From assembly GCA_022819825.1 (NCBI GenBank), contig JAJEGM010000012.1, positions 1-64,000 of the forward strand: a stretch of DNA of 64,000 bases, in the 5' to 3' direction. Made by a program: the position numbers and the translations under genes. This DNA is from Acidimicrobiia bacterium (lineage in GTDB: Bacteria > Actinomycetota > Acidimicrobiia > Acidimicrobiales > Bin134). The stretch's first letter is position 1, and the number at the start of each line of letters is the position of its first letter. The notes under the pieces were generated by a model. The model saw nothing but the letters and a program-made list of their open reading frames with translations. It was not told where the DNA came from and did not search any database. Positions 14,925 through 22,643 of this stretch are shown in pieces.

Positions 14925-17417
14925 TTAGCGAGGAGCGCGATCCCGGTCGCGGCCCCGACCGCCGCCTCGGCGATGCGAGCCTCCGCTGGGCCCGAGGTCG
15001 CCGAACTCGTCGCGTAGCTGCGACTCGAAGTCGTCTTCGAAGGAGGCCGCCTGGGACGGACCCTCCCAGTCACCTCGGCCCCGACCACCCCGATCATCGG
15101 AACGGCGGTTGTCGCGGCGGTCGCCGCGATCCCGGCGGTCGTCGCGGCGGTCGTCCCGACGATCGTCCCGGCGGCCCCGGCGATCATCGCGATCCCGGCC
15201 ACCCCGATCATCGGAACGGGGGCCAGAATCGCGGTCGTCGCTGCTGTCGTCGCCGGTCAACTTGAGGCTGATCTTGCCGTTGGGATCGATGTCCTCGACG
15301 ACAACCTCAAGGTCATCGCCCAAGGCCACCACGTCCTCAACCCGCTCCACGCGGCGACCTCGACCGAGCTTGGATATATGGACCAAGCCATCGCGACCGG
15401 GAAGGATGTTCACAAACGCCCCGAAGGCGGTGATGTTCACCACCTTTCCGTTGTAGACCTCGCCCACGTCGGCGGTCGGCGGGTCCAAGATCAAGCGGAT
15501 TTGGCGCTCGGCCTCGTCGACCTTGTCCCGATCGGGTGAGGAGATGGTGACGATGCCGGCGTCTTGGGCGTCGTCCACGTTCACCTCAGCCCCGGTCTCG
15601 GCCTGGATCGTGTTGATGACCTTGCCCTTGGGCCCGATCACCTCGCCGATCTTGTCCAGCGGGATCTCGAACTTGATGATCTTGGGTGCGGTGGGCCGAA
15701 CGTCATCGCGGGGGGTATCGATAGCCCCGGCCATGACCTCCAGAATCTTGAGCCGGGCGTCTCGAGCCTGGTTGAGCGCTCCGGCCAGCACATCGGCGGG
15801 CAGCCCGTCGATCTTGGTATCGAGCTGCAAGGCGGTTACAAAGTCGGCGGTGCCCGCCACCTTGAAGTCCATGTCGCCGAAGGCGTCTTCGGCGCCCAGA
15901 ATGTCGGTGAGCGTGGTGTACCGACCCTCATGGAAGACCAAACCCATGGCGATGCCCGCCACCGGGGCCTTTATGGGCACGCCCGCGTCCATGAGCGACA
16001 GCGTGGACGAGCACACCGAGCCCATCGAAGTTGAGCCGTTGGACGAGAGCACCTCCGACACCAAGCGCAGGGTGTAGGGGAACTCGTCCATGCTGGGGAT
16101 CACCGGCACCAGCGCCTTCTCCGCCAGGGCACCGTGGCCGATCTCCCGGCGCTTGGGGCCCCGCATGAAGCCGGTCTCCCCAGTGGAGTAGGGCGGGAAG
16201 TTGTAGTGGTGTATGTAGCGCTTCTTGTCGATGGGATCGATCCCGTCGATCATCTGGTCCATCCGAGCCGTGCCCAGCGTGGTGATGTTCAACACCTGGG
16301 TCTCGCCCCGCTCGAACAGCCCTGAGCCGTGGGCGGTCTCCACCACCCCGACATCGGAGCCCAGCGGCCGGAGATCGGCCGCGGCCCGACCATCGATTCG
16401 CACCCCGTCGTGCACGATGCGGTTGCGCACGATGCTCTTGGTGAGCGAGCGGACTGCGGCCGAGATCTGCTTGTCGGCGCCCTCCAACTCGGCGAACCGG
16501 TCGGCGAGCGCGGAAGCGATCTCCTCTTTGGCCTGTGACTCGGCCTCTTGGCGCTCAGACTTGTCGGCAATCGACATGGCCGCGGCCAACTTCTCGGCGC
16601 CGATCTCGGCCACCGCCGCTTCCACCTCGGGGGCGTAGTCCACCTGGAGGTCGTATTCCATGGGGGGCTTCACCCCGGCAGTGGCAATGAGACGGCGCTG
16701 GAGACCCACTGCCTCTTTGATCCACTCCTTGGATCGCTCCAAGCCCTCGGCCAACGCGGCCTCATCCACCTTGGGGGCGCCATTGCTGTAGTGCTCCCAG
16801 CCTGCCTCGGTGCCGTTGGCCTCCACCATCATGATTGCCACGTCGCCGTCGTCCAGAACCCGTCCGGCAACCACCATCTCGAAGGTGGACTCAGCGCCCT
16901 CGGCATAGGTGGGGTGGGGAATCCACTCCCCATCGGCACTGTGGGCCACCCGCACCGCGCCGATCGGGCCGGCGAACGGGATGCCCGAGATGCTCAGTGC
17001 AGCCGACGCCCCGTTGATGGCGATCACGTCGTAGGGGTTCTCCTGATCGGCGCCCAGAACGGTTCCGACGATGTGGATCTCGTTGCGGAACCCGTCGGGA
17101 AACGAGGGCCGCAGCGGTCGATCGATGAGTCGGCACGTCAGGATGGCCGACTCGGGGGCCCGACCCTCCCGCCGGAAGAACGAGCCCGGGATCTTGCCCG
17201 CGGCATACATCCGCTCTTCGATGTCGACGGTGAGGGGGAAGAAGTCGACACCCTCGCGAACACGACGGGCAGCCGTCGCGGTCACCAGGATGGTGGTGTC
17301 GCCCATGCGAGCGACTACGGCACCGTCGGCCTGTCCGGCCAGACGACCTGCCTCAAAAGACAGGGTTTTGTTCTCGGCACCGCTGACTACGGCCGAGACG
17401 GTGATGGCTTCCGCCAT
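14925..17417 (-). CDS. pnp: Polyribonucleotide nucleotidyltransferase with RGG/RDD-rich tail
   Basis: An 830-residue phosphorolytic 3'-5' exoribonuclease, core of the RNA degradosome. Two RNase PH-like domains flank a helical linker; the second has FPPYSTGETGFMRGPKRREI and SNGSTSMGSVCSSTLSLMDA. A KH domain (KIIKFEIPLDKIGEVIGPKG) and an S1 domain (VGEVYNGKVVNITAFGAFVN) follow from about 590. The last 110 residues are an unusual low-complexity tail of RDDRR/DRGG units, likely disordered and RNA-binding. ATG 17417 was chosen for the strong upstream GGAGAGGAG. It follows rpsO with a structured 176-bp gap, the classic rpsO-pnp operon, where PNPase and RNase III autoregulation acts in other bacteria. 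Confidence 0.96.
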   Translation of the reverse strand: MAEAITVSAVVSGAENKTLSFEAGRLAGQADGAVVARMGDTTILVTATAARRVREGVDFFPLTVDIEERMYAAGKIPGSFFRREGRAPESAILTCRLIDRPLRPSFPDGFRNEIHIVGTVLGADQENPYDVIAINGASAALSISGIPFAGPIGAVRVAHSADGEWIPHPTYAEGAESTFEMVVAGRVLDDGDVAIMMVEANGTEAGWEHYSNGAPKVDEAALAEGLERSKEWIKEAVGLQRRLIATAGVKPPMEYDLQVDYAPEVEAAVAEIGAEKLAAAMSIADKSERQEAESQAKEEIASALADRFAELEGADKQISAAVRSLTKSIVRNRIVHDGVRIDGRAAADLRPLGSDVGVVETAHGSGLFERGETQVLNITTLGTARMDQMIDGIDPIDKKRYIHHYNFPPYSTGETGFMRGPKRREIGHGALAEKALVPVIPSMDEFPYTLRLVSEVLSSNGSTSMGSVCSSTLSLMDAGVPIKAPVAGIAMGLVFHEGRYTTLTDILGAEDAFGDMDFKVAGTADFVTALQLDTKIDGLPADVLAGALNQARDARLKILEVMAGAIDTPRDDVRPTAPKIIKFEIPLDKIGEVIGPKGKVINTIQAETGAEVNVDDAQDAGIVTISSPDRDKVDEAERQIRLILDPPTADVGEVYNGKVVNITAFGAFVNILPGRDGLVHISKLGRGRRVERVEDVVALGDDLEVVVEDIDPNGKISLKLTGDDSSDDRDSGPRSDDRGGRDRDDRRGRRDDRRDDRRDDRRDRGDRRDNRRSDDRGGRGRGDWEGPSQAASFEDDFESQLRDEFGDLGPSGGSHRRGGGRGRDRDRAPR

Positions 17418-17430
17418 TTTTGCTCCTCTC

Positions 17431-17448
17431 CGGACCACGCATGGTCCG
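17431..17448 (-). promoter_or_regulatory. Hairpin just upstream of the pnp ribosome-binding site
   Basis: CGGACCA (17431-17437) and TGGTCCG (17442-17448) form a perfect 7-bp stem with a CGCA loop directly before the GGAGAGGAG of pnp. A stem here in the mRNA could control initiation or be a processing site, as the pnp leader hairpin is in E. coli. Confidence 0.45.
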
Positions 17449-17471
17449 AGCGGGCCGGACGGAGCCAGTTC

Positions 17472-17512
17472 CCAGTTGGAGAGGCCCAGCCTGACTCGGC
17501 CCCTTCAACTGG
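17472..17512 (-). promoter_or_regulatory. Larger rpsO-pnp intergenic hairpin
   Basis: CCAGTTG (17472-17478) pairs with CAACTGG (17506-17512), and partly matching GAGGCC/GGCCCC bases extend the stem inward around an apical loop near 17490. Position between rpsO and pnp suggests an RNase III-type processing stem. Mechanism inferred from other species. Confidence 0.45.
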
Positions 17513-17593
17513 CAGCTGGCCTCTCTCTAGGCCCGCTTATCTGTTTTCTGTCGGTCGCCCGGGCGACACCCGCTTCTCAGCGGCGCAACACAC

Positions 17594-17863
17594 TCAGCGT
17601 CGAAGGCCGAGATCGGCGATGATGCCGCGGTACCGCTCAACATCGTTGTCCTTGACGTAGTCGAGCAGCCGGCGCCGTCGGCCCACCATCATCAGCAAGC
17701 CCCGCCTGCTGTGGTGGTCCTTGACGTGAACCTTCAGGTGTTCGGTGAGGTGGTCGATCCGCTCAGTGAGCAATGCGATCTGAACCTCAGGCGAGCCTGT
17801 ATCGGTGTCGTGCAGGCGACGCTTCTCGATTGTCGCGGTCTTTGACGGTAGCTTCTCGGCCAT
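17594..17863 (-). CDS. rpsO: 30S ribosomal protein S15
   Basis: The 89-residue standard-length S15: [40 protein letters not shown] and [20 protein letters not shown] are near-consensus. It binds the central 16S domain early in 30S assembly. First gene of the rpsO-pnp unit; the 147 bp between its start and the divergent PfkB gene (17864-18010) must hold promoters for both, but no convincing hexamers stand out. Confidence 0.97.
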   Translation of the reverse strand: MAEKLPSKTATIEKRRLHDTDTGSPEVQIALLTERIDHLTEHLKVHVKDHHSRRGLLMMVGRRRRLLDYVKDNDVERYRGIIADLGLRR

Positions 17864-18010
17864 CCCTACTCAGTGTGTCCGTCGGTCGGAAAGAGGGCGA
17901 TTGCACTGCTCCATGTCATTTGAGGCTGTGCCTATGCCCGGGGGACCCGTTCAAGCTACCACCCCAAGGACCAAAACACCTACCTGAGCGTTGTGAGGGA
18001 TACTGGAGCC

Positions 18011-18877
18011 ATGAAGGTGGTGTCCTTCGGAAGCCTCAACTACGACCTGTCTATCTGGATGGACCGGCTTCCGGGCCCAGACGAGACGTTGAGGGCCCAG
18101 CGAATGGAAGCGTTCTCCGGGGGCAAGGGGGCCAACCAGGCAACGGCAGCGGCCCGCCTTGGGGCCGAGGCGCACATGGTGGGCTGTGTGGGGGACGACG
18201 ACCGGGGCCGCTGGTTGCTGTCGGTGCTCAACAGCAGCGGTGTGGACACCAGTCTCGTCCGCGTCTCCGAAGAACCCACTGGCACGGCGGTGCCGCTCAT
18301 CACCCCGGCCGATGTCTCCATCGTCATTGTGGCCGGGGCCAACGCCAGCACCGGGGCCGCCGATGCTGACGCGGCCACTGAGGTCATCGCCGCCGCCGAT
18401 GTGCTGTTGCTGCAAGGCGAAGTGGGGGCGGCTGGCGCCCGCCGGGCCGCCCAGGCTGCCCGATCGGGGGGAGCCGCGGTGGTGTTCAACCCTGCTCCAG
18501 TAGACCCATTTCTGGTCGAGGCCGTCGTGCCGCTTACCGATGTCTTGGTGATGAACCGAGCAGAGCAGGTCCAGATCGACGCGATCGGCCCGGAAACAGA
18601 CCAATGCGACACGGTCATCACCTTGGGCAGCCGGGGAGCCCAAGTGGGCGAGGTTGTGGTTCCCCCCTACCCCGCAGACGTGGTGGATCCCACCGGCGCA
18701 GGAGATGCCTTCTGCGGGGCCTTGGGCGTTGCCCTGGCGGAAGAGCGCCCCCTTATCGAAGCCGTCCGCTTCGCCAACGCCGCCGGCGCCCTCGCCGTAG
18801 CCACCCCCGGCGCTCAACCCTCCATGCCTACGAGGGCCGCAGTCAACGCCCTGCTCGGTGGCCGTCCTAACCCTTGA
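18011..18877 (+). CDS. PfkB-family sugar kinase (ribokinase-like)
   Basis: A 288-residue carbohydrate kinase. GSLNYDLSIWMDRLPGPDET and FSGGKGANQATAAARLGAEA are the N-terminal PfkB signature region, MVGCVGDDDRGRWLL binds substrate, VVFNPAP and VLVMNRAE follow, and the C-terminal PfkB motif is DVVDPTGAGDAFCGALGVAL with the catalytic Asp in GAGD near residue 232. Sequence is closest in style to ribokinases (RbsK); the sugar is not determinable. ATG 18011 is preceded by GGAG at a good spacing. Its 3' end overlaps the convergent oxidoreductase gene by 11 bp, leaving no room for a separate terminator. No transporter or other sugar gene is adjacent. Confidence 0.88.
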   Translation: MKVVSFGSLNYDLSIWMDRLPGPDETLRAQRMEAFSGGKGANQATAAARLGAEAHMVGCVGDDDRGRWLLSVLNSSGVDTSLVRVSEEPTGTAVPLITPADVSIVIVAGANASTGAADADAATEVIAAADVLLLQGEVGAAGARRAAQAARSGGAAVVFNPAPVDPFLVEAVVPLTDVLVMNRAEQVQIDAIGPETDQCDTVITLGSRGAQVGEVVVPPYPADVVDPTGAGDAFCGALGVALAEERPLIEAVRFANAAGALAVATPGAQPSMPTRAAVNALLGGRPNP

Positions 18878-19976
18878 GGGCGGGCATCACGTGGGTGGCG
18901 GTGAGACGAAGGCTCTCCATGACCTTCTCATGGGGGATGGCATAAGGGTTCATCATGCACAGCAGCAGGTCGACGCCGAGGTCGGCAAAGCCCTGGCATA
19001 GCTCAATGCACTGGTCGGGGTCACCCGCTATGGCCACGCCCTGTTCCACTAGGTCCTCGATGCTGAACGTGGTGTCCCAGTCGGCTTCCGCGGTCATTCC
19101 GGGGAGATACCGCAAGTAGTTCCAGTCGCCGAGATCGGCGCCCTCTTCCTGGAGCATCTCGGCCACGCTTCCCACCAGCTTGAAGGCCACCGTGGGATAC
19201 CACCAGAACGACTCTCGGGCGTTCTCGTAGGCCTCGGCCGTGGTCGGTGCGCAGTGAAACATGGCGAAAGTGGCCACCCGGTCGTTCACATAGCCGCCCA
19301 CCGGATTCTGGCAGGCCTCCACCGCCTCGCGGTACAGGTCAACCCGCAGGGCCAACTCCTCCAGCGACACTCCCGCGCTGAATGACAGCAAACCCATTCC
19401 CATCTCCCCCACCAGCTGGTGGGTCTCGCGGCTGCCGGTGGCGGCCCACAGGGGAGGATGGGGTTTCTGCACCGGCTTGGGCAGAACCCGGCGGCGGGGC
19501 ATCGACCAATGCTGACCCTGGAACTCATGCTCGTCGTTCAGCCAGCAGCCGGCGATGTGCTCGACCGCCTCAGCCCACATGGCCCTGGTCTCCCGGGGAT
19601 CGATCCCGAATCCCTCGAGCTCAGCTCGGGTAGTGGAGCGGCCGGTGCCAAACTCCACCCGTCCCCCGCTGATCACATCCAGCGTGGCGGCCGACTCGGC
19701 GCTGCGAACCGGGTGGTTGTAGGGCTTGGGCGTCAAGCGCACGCCATAGCCCAATCGAATCTGTTCGGTGAGTGCAGCCACCGCCCCGTAGAGCACCTCG
19801 GGATTGGAGCTATGGGACATCTCCTCCAGAAAATGGTGCTCGACCGTCCAAAAGCTGTGATAACCGAGTTGGTCGGCCAGCACTGCCTGCTGGATGAGTT
19901 CCTTATACCGAAGCTGCTCGCTGTCGTGGTGCCACGGCCGAGGTACGGGAATTTCCGAGAAAAGAGCTAACTCCAT
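18867..19976 (-). CDS. LLM-class flavin-dependent oxidoreductase (luciferase-like)
   Basis: A 369-residue TIM-barrel flavoenzyme of the bacterial luciferase-like monooxygenase superfamily. It opens MELALFSEIPVPRPWHHD, has FWTVEHHFLEEMSHSSNPEV near residue 43, the IRLGYGVRLTPKPYNHPVRS strand, and SGGRVEFGTGRSTTRAELEG near 104; DPDQCIELCQGFADLGVDLL is the usual late motif. Such enzymes use FMN or F420; the cofactor and substrate cannot be called. It follows ribF (the FMN/FAD synthesis gene) on the same strand, so cofactor supply and use may be co-expressed. The junction carries a 59-bp tandem repeat whose second unit encodes a peptide resembling this protein's N-terminus. Confidence 0.88.
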   Translation of the reverse strand: MELALFSEIPVPRPWHHDSEQLRYKELIQQAVLADQLGYHSFWTVEHHFLEEMSHSSNPEVLYGAVAALTEQIRLGYGVRLTPKPYNHPVRSAESAATLDVISGGRVEFGTGRSTTRAELEGFGIDPRETRAMWAEAVEHIAGCWLNDEHEFQGQHWSMPRRRVLPKPVQKPHPPLWAATGSRETHQLVGEMGMGLLSFSAGVSLEELALRVDLYREAVEACQNPVGGYVNDRVATFAMFHCAPTTAEAYENARESFWWYPTVAFKLVGSVAEMLQEEGADLGDWNYLRYLPGMTAEADWDTTFSIEDLVEQGVAIAGDPDQCIELCQGFADLGVDLLLCMMNPYAIPHEKVMESLRLTATHVMPALKG

Positions 19977-19981
19977 ACGAG

Positions 19982-20035
19982 TCAGCGGGAAGGTTCCGAC
20001 ATCAAGATTTCCCGGGAGAAGAGAATGAGATCCAT
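19982..20035 (-). CDS. 17-codon mini-ORF between ribF and the LLM gene
   Basis: MDLILFSREILMSEPSR then TGA. Its beginning resembles the LLM start (MELALFSEI) and its end repeats the RibF C-terminus (LSREILMTEPSR), so it is a chimera made by tandem duplication of the junction. Stop is 5 nt before the LLM ATG. Whether it is translated is unknown. Confidence 0.35.
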   Translation of the reverse strand: MDLILFSREILMSEPSR

Positions 20036-20095
20036 GCCATTTAGCGGGAAGGTTCCGTCATCAAGATTTCCCGGGACAAGGCAACGTCGATGCGG
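19982..20095 (-). repeat. 59-bp tandem duplication at the ribF 3' end
   Basis: 19982-20040 and 20041-20095 repeat with a 59-bp period; the first 36 positions differ at only two sites, the remainder is more diverged. The unit contains the last codons and stop of ribF. A third, weaker copy is detectable in the first 35 bp of the LLM coding sequence (about 19940-19976). Confidence 0.85.
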
Positions 20096-21033
20096 AGCTG
20101 CTTCACCAGGGGTTCGATGCCGTCGAAACGGTGCTCGCTTCTCAGCAACTCCACAAACTCGACTCTGGCCTCCTCGCCGTAGAGGTCTCCCTCGAAATCC
20201 AGGAGATGCGCCTCCAACAGCGATTGCTGGGCGTGCTCGTAGAACGTGGGCCGCCGGCCGATGTTGATGGCTGCCATGTACCGGGACCCGTCGGGACGGG
20301 TGTACCAGCCGGCGTAGACCGCGTCGGCGGGCCAGGCCATAGCCATGGACACCGGGATGTTGGCGGTGGGAAATCCGATGGTCATCCCCCGCCGATCCCC
20401 CAGCACCACCTTGCCCCTGATCTCGTGGTATCGCCCCAGCATGGCCGCCGCCGTACGGACATCCCCTCCGGCCAGCGCCCGGCGCACGGCAGTTGAGGAC
20501 ACCGGCTCGGGCCATTTGTCATCATGATGAAGGAGCTTCACCGCGTGAACCTCGAAGCCCATCTCCATGCCGAATTTCCGCAATGTGTCGATGTTTCCCA
20601 GACGCGCCCGGCCGAAGTGGAAGTCTTCGCCCACCACCACGCTCCGAACCTGAAGCCTCCTCACAAACACCTCGCGCACAAAGTCTTCCGGCATCGTGTG
20701 GGCTCGGTCGGGAGAGAACTCAATCAGGTACACGTATTCGATGCCGGCCGCTTCAAGCAGCTCCAGCTTCTGATCGAGGGAATTCAGGAGCTTGGGGGCG
20801 TTCTCCGGCCGCAACACCAGCGCTGGATGGCGGTCGAACGTGACCACTGCGGGGGCCACACCCAGTCGATTCGCTTCGGAGAGAAGCTGATTGATCACCG
20901 CCTGATGTCCGACATGGACACCGTCGTACACCCCGATACTGGCCGCGGTTTCCTCAATGCCCTCGAAGCGGCCAAAGTCCTCGATGACCTGCACCGCTCT
21001 GCACGGTAGCGGGCGAAGCCTCAGAGTGGACAA
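20041..21033 (-). CDS. ribF: Bifunctional riboflavin kinase / FAD synthetase
   Basis: A 330-residue RibF that phosphorylates riboflavin to FMN and adenylates it to FAD. The N-terminal nucleotidyltransferase domain has SIGVYDGVHVGHQAVINQLL and VVTFDRHP, VVVGEDFHFG and SSTAVRRALAGGDV; the C-terminal kinase domain has GDRRGMTIGFPTANIP and NIGRRPTFYEH. Start is uncertain: TTG 21033 follows a weak GGGA, while GTG 20994 would begin at VQVIEDFGRF and still keep the whole FAD synthetase domain. It lies downstream of truB as in other actinobacteria. Confidence 0.94.
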   Translation of the reverse strand: MSTLRLRPLPCRAVQVIEDFGRFEGIEETAASIGVYDGVHVGHQAVINQLLSEANRLGVAPAVVTFDRHPALVLRPENAPKLLNSLDQKLELLEAAGIEYVYLIEFSPDRAHTMPEDFVREVFVRRLQVRSVVVGEDFHFGRARLGNIDTLRKFGMEMGFEVHAVKLLHHDDKWPEPVSSTAVRRALAGGDVRTAAAMLGRYHEIRGKVVLGDRRGMTIGFPTANIPVSMAMAWPADAVYAGWYTRPDGSRYMAAINIGRRPTFYEHAQQSLLEAHLLDFEGDLYGEEARVEFVELLRSEHRFDGIEPLVKQLRIDVALSREILMTEPSR

Positions 21034-21066
21034 TCCCGGTCACGCCAACGACGAGCTCACCGGCTC

Positions 21067-21939
21067 TCACTGGGGGATTACCACTGCCGGTTTGACCAAG
21101 CCAGGGAGATGGGCCTCGTACACGGCCAGGAGGTGGCCTCGTGGTCCGAGCACAGCCCACGGACCTTCTCCCTCCGCCGACAGCTCATCGGCTGCCAACA
21201 CCTGTCCACTCCCCACTCTCTGGCCCAAAGCCTCGTCGATCGACACCGCGGGGTAGTCCCGCAAGGCCTCCGCCATGGTCAAGAGCACCGGCGCGTCCAC
21301 CGGCCGGGCATCGTCGACTGCGAACGAGCCGATGGCTATTCGCCGCAACGCCCGAAGGTGTCCGCCGCCCCCCAAGGCAGTGCCGATGTCGGCGGCCAAC
21401 GATCGGATATACGTTCCCGAGGAGCAGGTGACCTCCATCCGGTAAACCCCGGTGTCAGCATCCAACGGGGCAACCGCCAGTTCATGGACGGTCACCGGCC
21501 GGGCTTCCCGCTCGACTTCGACTCCTTCGCGGGCCAACTCGTGCAGCCGACGGCCCCCGACTCTCACCGCGGAGACCATTGGTGGAATCTGCAATATGTC
21601 GCCGACGAAGCCTGATGCGGCTTCGGCCACCTGCTCCGGGGTCACACCAGACATGTCGTGGACCGCGGTGACCTCACCGGCGGCATCCAGCGTGGTGGTC
21701 TCGGCACCAAGCACCAATTCGCCCACATACTGTTTGGGCAGCGGGGTGAGAAACCGCAACAGCCTGGTGGCACGGCCTACTCCCAACAGCAGCACCCCGG
21801 TGGCATCGGGGTCCAGGGTGCCCGCGTGCCCCACTTTGCGGGTGCCGAAGACACCCCGGGCCTTGGCCACCACGTCGTGGGACGTCCACCCCGCCTCTTT
21901 GTCGATGACCGCCAATCCGTCGACGGCGCTCCCACTCAT
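21067..21939 (-). CDS. truB: tRNA pseudouridine(55) synthase
   Basis: A 290-residue TruB making pseudouridine 55 in the T-loop of tRNAs. The N-terminus GLAVIDKEAGWTSHDVVAK and the catalytic motif VGHAGTLDPDATGVLLLGVG (Asp) are canonical, with PKQYVGELVLGAETTTLDA after it; a C-terminal PUA-like region (VLAADELSAEGEGPWAVLG) closes the protein. ATG 21939 is chosen because the pseudouridylase domain starts immediately. This ATG overlaps the TGA of a 12-codon mini-ORF whose peptide duplicates the TruB N-terminus. Confidence 0.95.
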   Translation of the reverse strand: MSGSAVDGLAVIDKEAGWTSHDVVAKARGVFGTRKVGHAGTLDPDATGVLLLGVGRATRLLRFLTPLPKQYVGELVLGAETTTLDAAGEVTAVHDMSGVTPEQVAEAASGFVGDILQIPPMVSAVRVGGRRLHELAREGVEVEREARPVTVHELAVAPLDADTGVYRMEVTCSSGTYIRSLAADIGTALGGGGHLRALRRIAIGSFAVDDARPVDAPVLLTMAEALRDYPAVSIDEALGQRVGSGQVLAADELSAEGEGPWAVLGPRGHLLAVYEAHLPGLVKPAVVIPQ

Positions 21940-21974
21940 TTGTCGAAGACCGCCAGTCCGTCGGAAGCGCTCAC
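21936..21974 (-). CDS. 12-codon mini-ORF bridging rbfA and truB
   Basis: MSASDGLAVFDK then TGA. Its GTG overlaps the rbfA stop (GTGA), and its own stop overlaps the truB ATG (ATGA), a perfect double coupling. The peptide duplicates TruB's start (MSGSAVDGLAVIDK) because the junction is tandemly repeated with a 41-bp offset. Translation is likely mechanically but untested; a functional product is doubtful. Confidence 0.45.
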   Translation of the reverse strand: MSASDGLAVFDK

Positions 21975-22345
21975 CTTTCGTCCTCATCAGCCAGGTCGCG
22001 GAGAATTCGGTCGACTCGCTCGCCGGCCGAGATCGACGGATCAAGGGCGAACGCCAGGTCGGGAACTCTCCGCATCGCTGCTGAGCGGGCCACCGCCTGT
22101 TTGAGTTGGAGACGGTGCTCCTCCAGGGCCTCGAGGGCGGCAGAGGCCGCCTCTTCGTCCAGAGCGCTGATGAACACGGTTGCCCGGCTCAACTCGACGC
22201 TGGTTTCCACCCCGGTGATGCTGGCCAGCTCCAAGCGGTCGTCGTCCAAGCGGGCCAGCTCAGAAGCCACGATCTCTCGCAGCAGCTCGCCGAGCCGGGC
22301 TGACCGTGAGTAGCGGGAGGGGCGCGATGGCCGATTGCGAGCCAC
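21971..22345 (-). CDS. rbfA: Ribosome-binding factor A
   Basis: A 124-residue KH-fold factor needed for 16S 5'-end maturation and cold growth. SRSARLGELLREIVASELAR, ITGVETSVELSRATVFISAL and RSAAMRRVPDLAFALDPSIS match the family. GTG 22345 is used because it follows the upstream DUF503 stop by two bases and gives the normal length; a longer frame to 22411 lies inside DUF503. The infB-DUF503-rbfA-truB order is the usual translation-initiation cluster. Confidence 0.93.
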   Translation of the reverse strand: MARNRPSRPSRYSRSARLGELLREIVASELARLDDDRLELASITGVETSVELSRATVFISALDEEAASAALEALEEHRLQLKQAVARSAAMRRVPDLAFALDPSISAGERVDRILRDLADEDER

Positions 22346-22347
22346 GG

Positions 22348-22641
22348 CTATTCGTCTGTGTTCAGCCAGTGGGAGGAGGAGCTCACTACTTCGATATCGG
22401 GAATCGACCACATATAGCGATCCAGCTCATCGGCGAGGGTTCGGCATTGGCTGGGTTGCCCCGATACCACCGCCACGCCCACCTCAGCCCGCTGCCAGAG
22501 GTCGGTATGGCCGGTTTCTGCCACCGAGACACCGAATTTTCGGGTTACGCCCGACAGGACAGGGCGCAGCACTGATCGCCGCTCTTTCAGCGAACGACAG
22601 CCCGGTATGTGCAAGTCGTAGACCACGGCAAGCACATGCAT
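22348..22641 (-). CDS. DUF503 family protein (YlxP-like)
   Basis: A 97-residue single-domain protein. MHVLAVVYDLHIPGCRSLKE then RRSVLRPVLSGVTRKFGVSV and TDLWQRAEVGVAVVSGQPSQ are the DUF503 pattern. Function is not firmly known; the family is found between infB and rbfA, and a ribosome-maturation link has been proposed on that basis. It starts 2 bp after infB. Confidence 0.9.
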   Translation of the reverse strand: MHVLAVVYDLHIPGCRSLKERRSVLRPVLSGVTRKFGVSVAETGHTDLWQRAEVGVAVVSGQPSQCRTLADELDRYMWSIPDIEVVSSSSHWLNTDE

Positions 22642-22643
22642 CG

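Noticed and set aside
15109-15220. Repetitive stretch in pnp as a possible mobile or regulatory repeat
   Set aside because: It is the in-frame Arg/Asp-rich tail of PNPase.
20954-21160. 68-codon minus-strand frame overlapping the truB stop (GTGA) and the ribF start
   Set aside because: Runs far into ribF in another frame with no start similarity to RibF; treated as chance.
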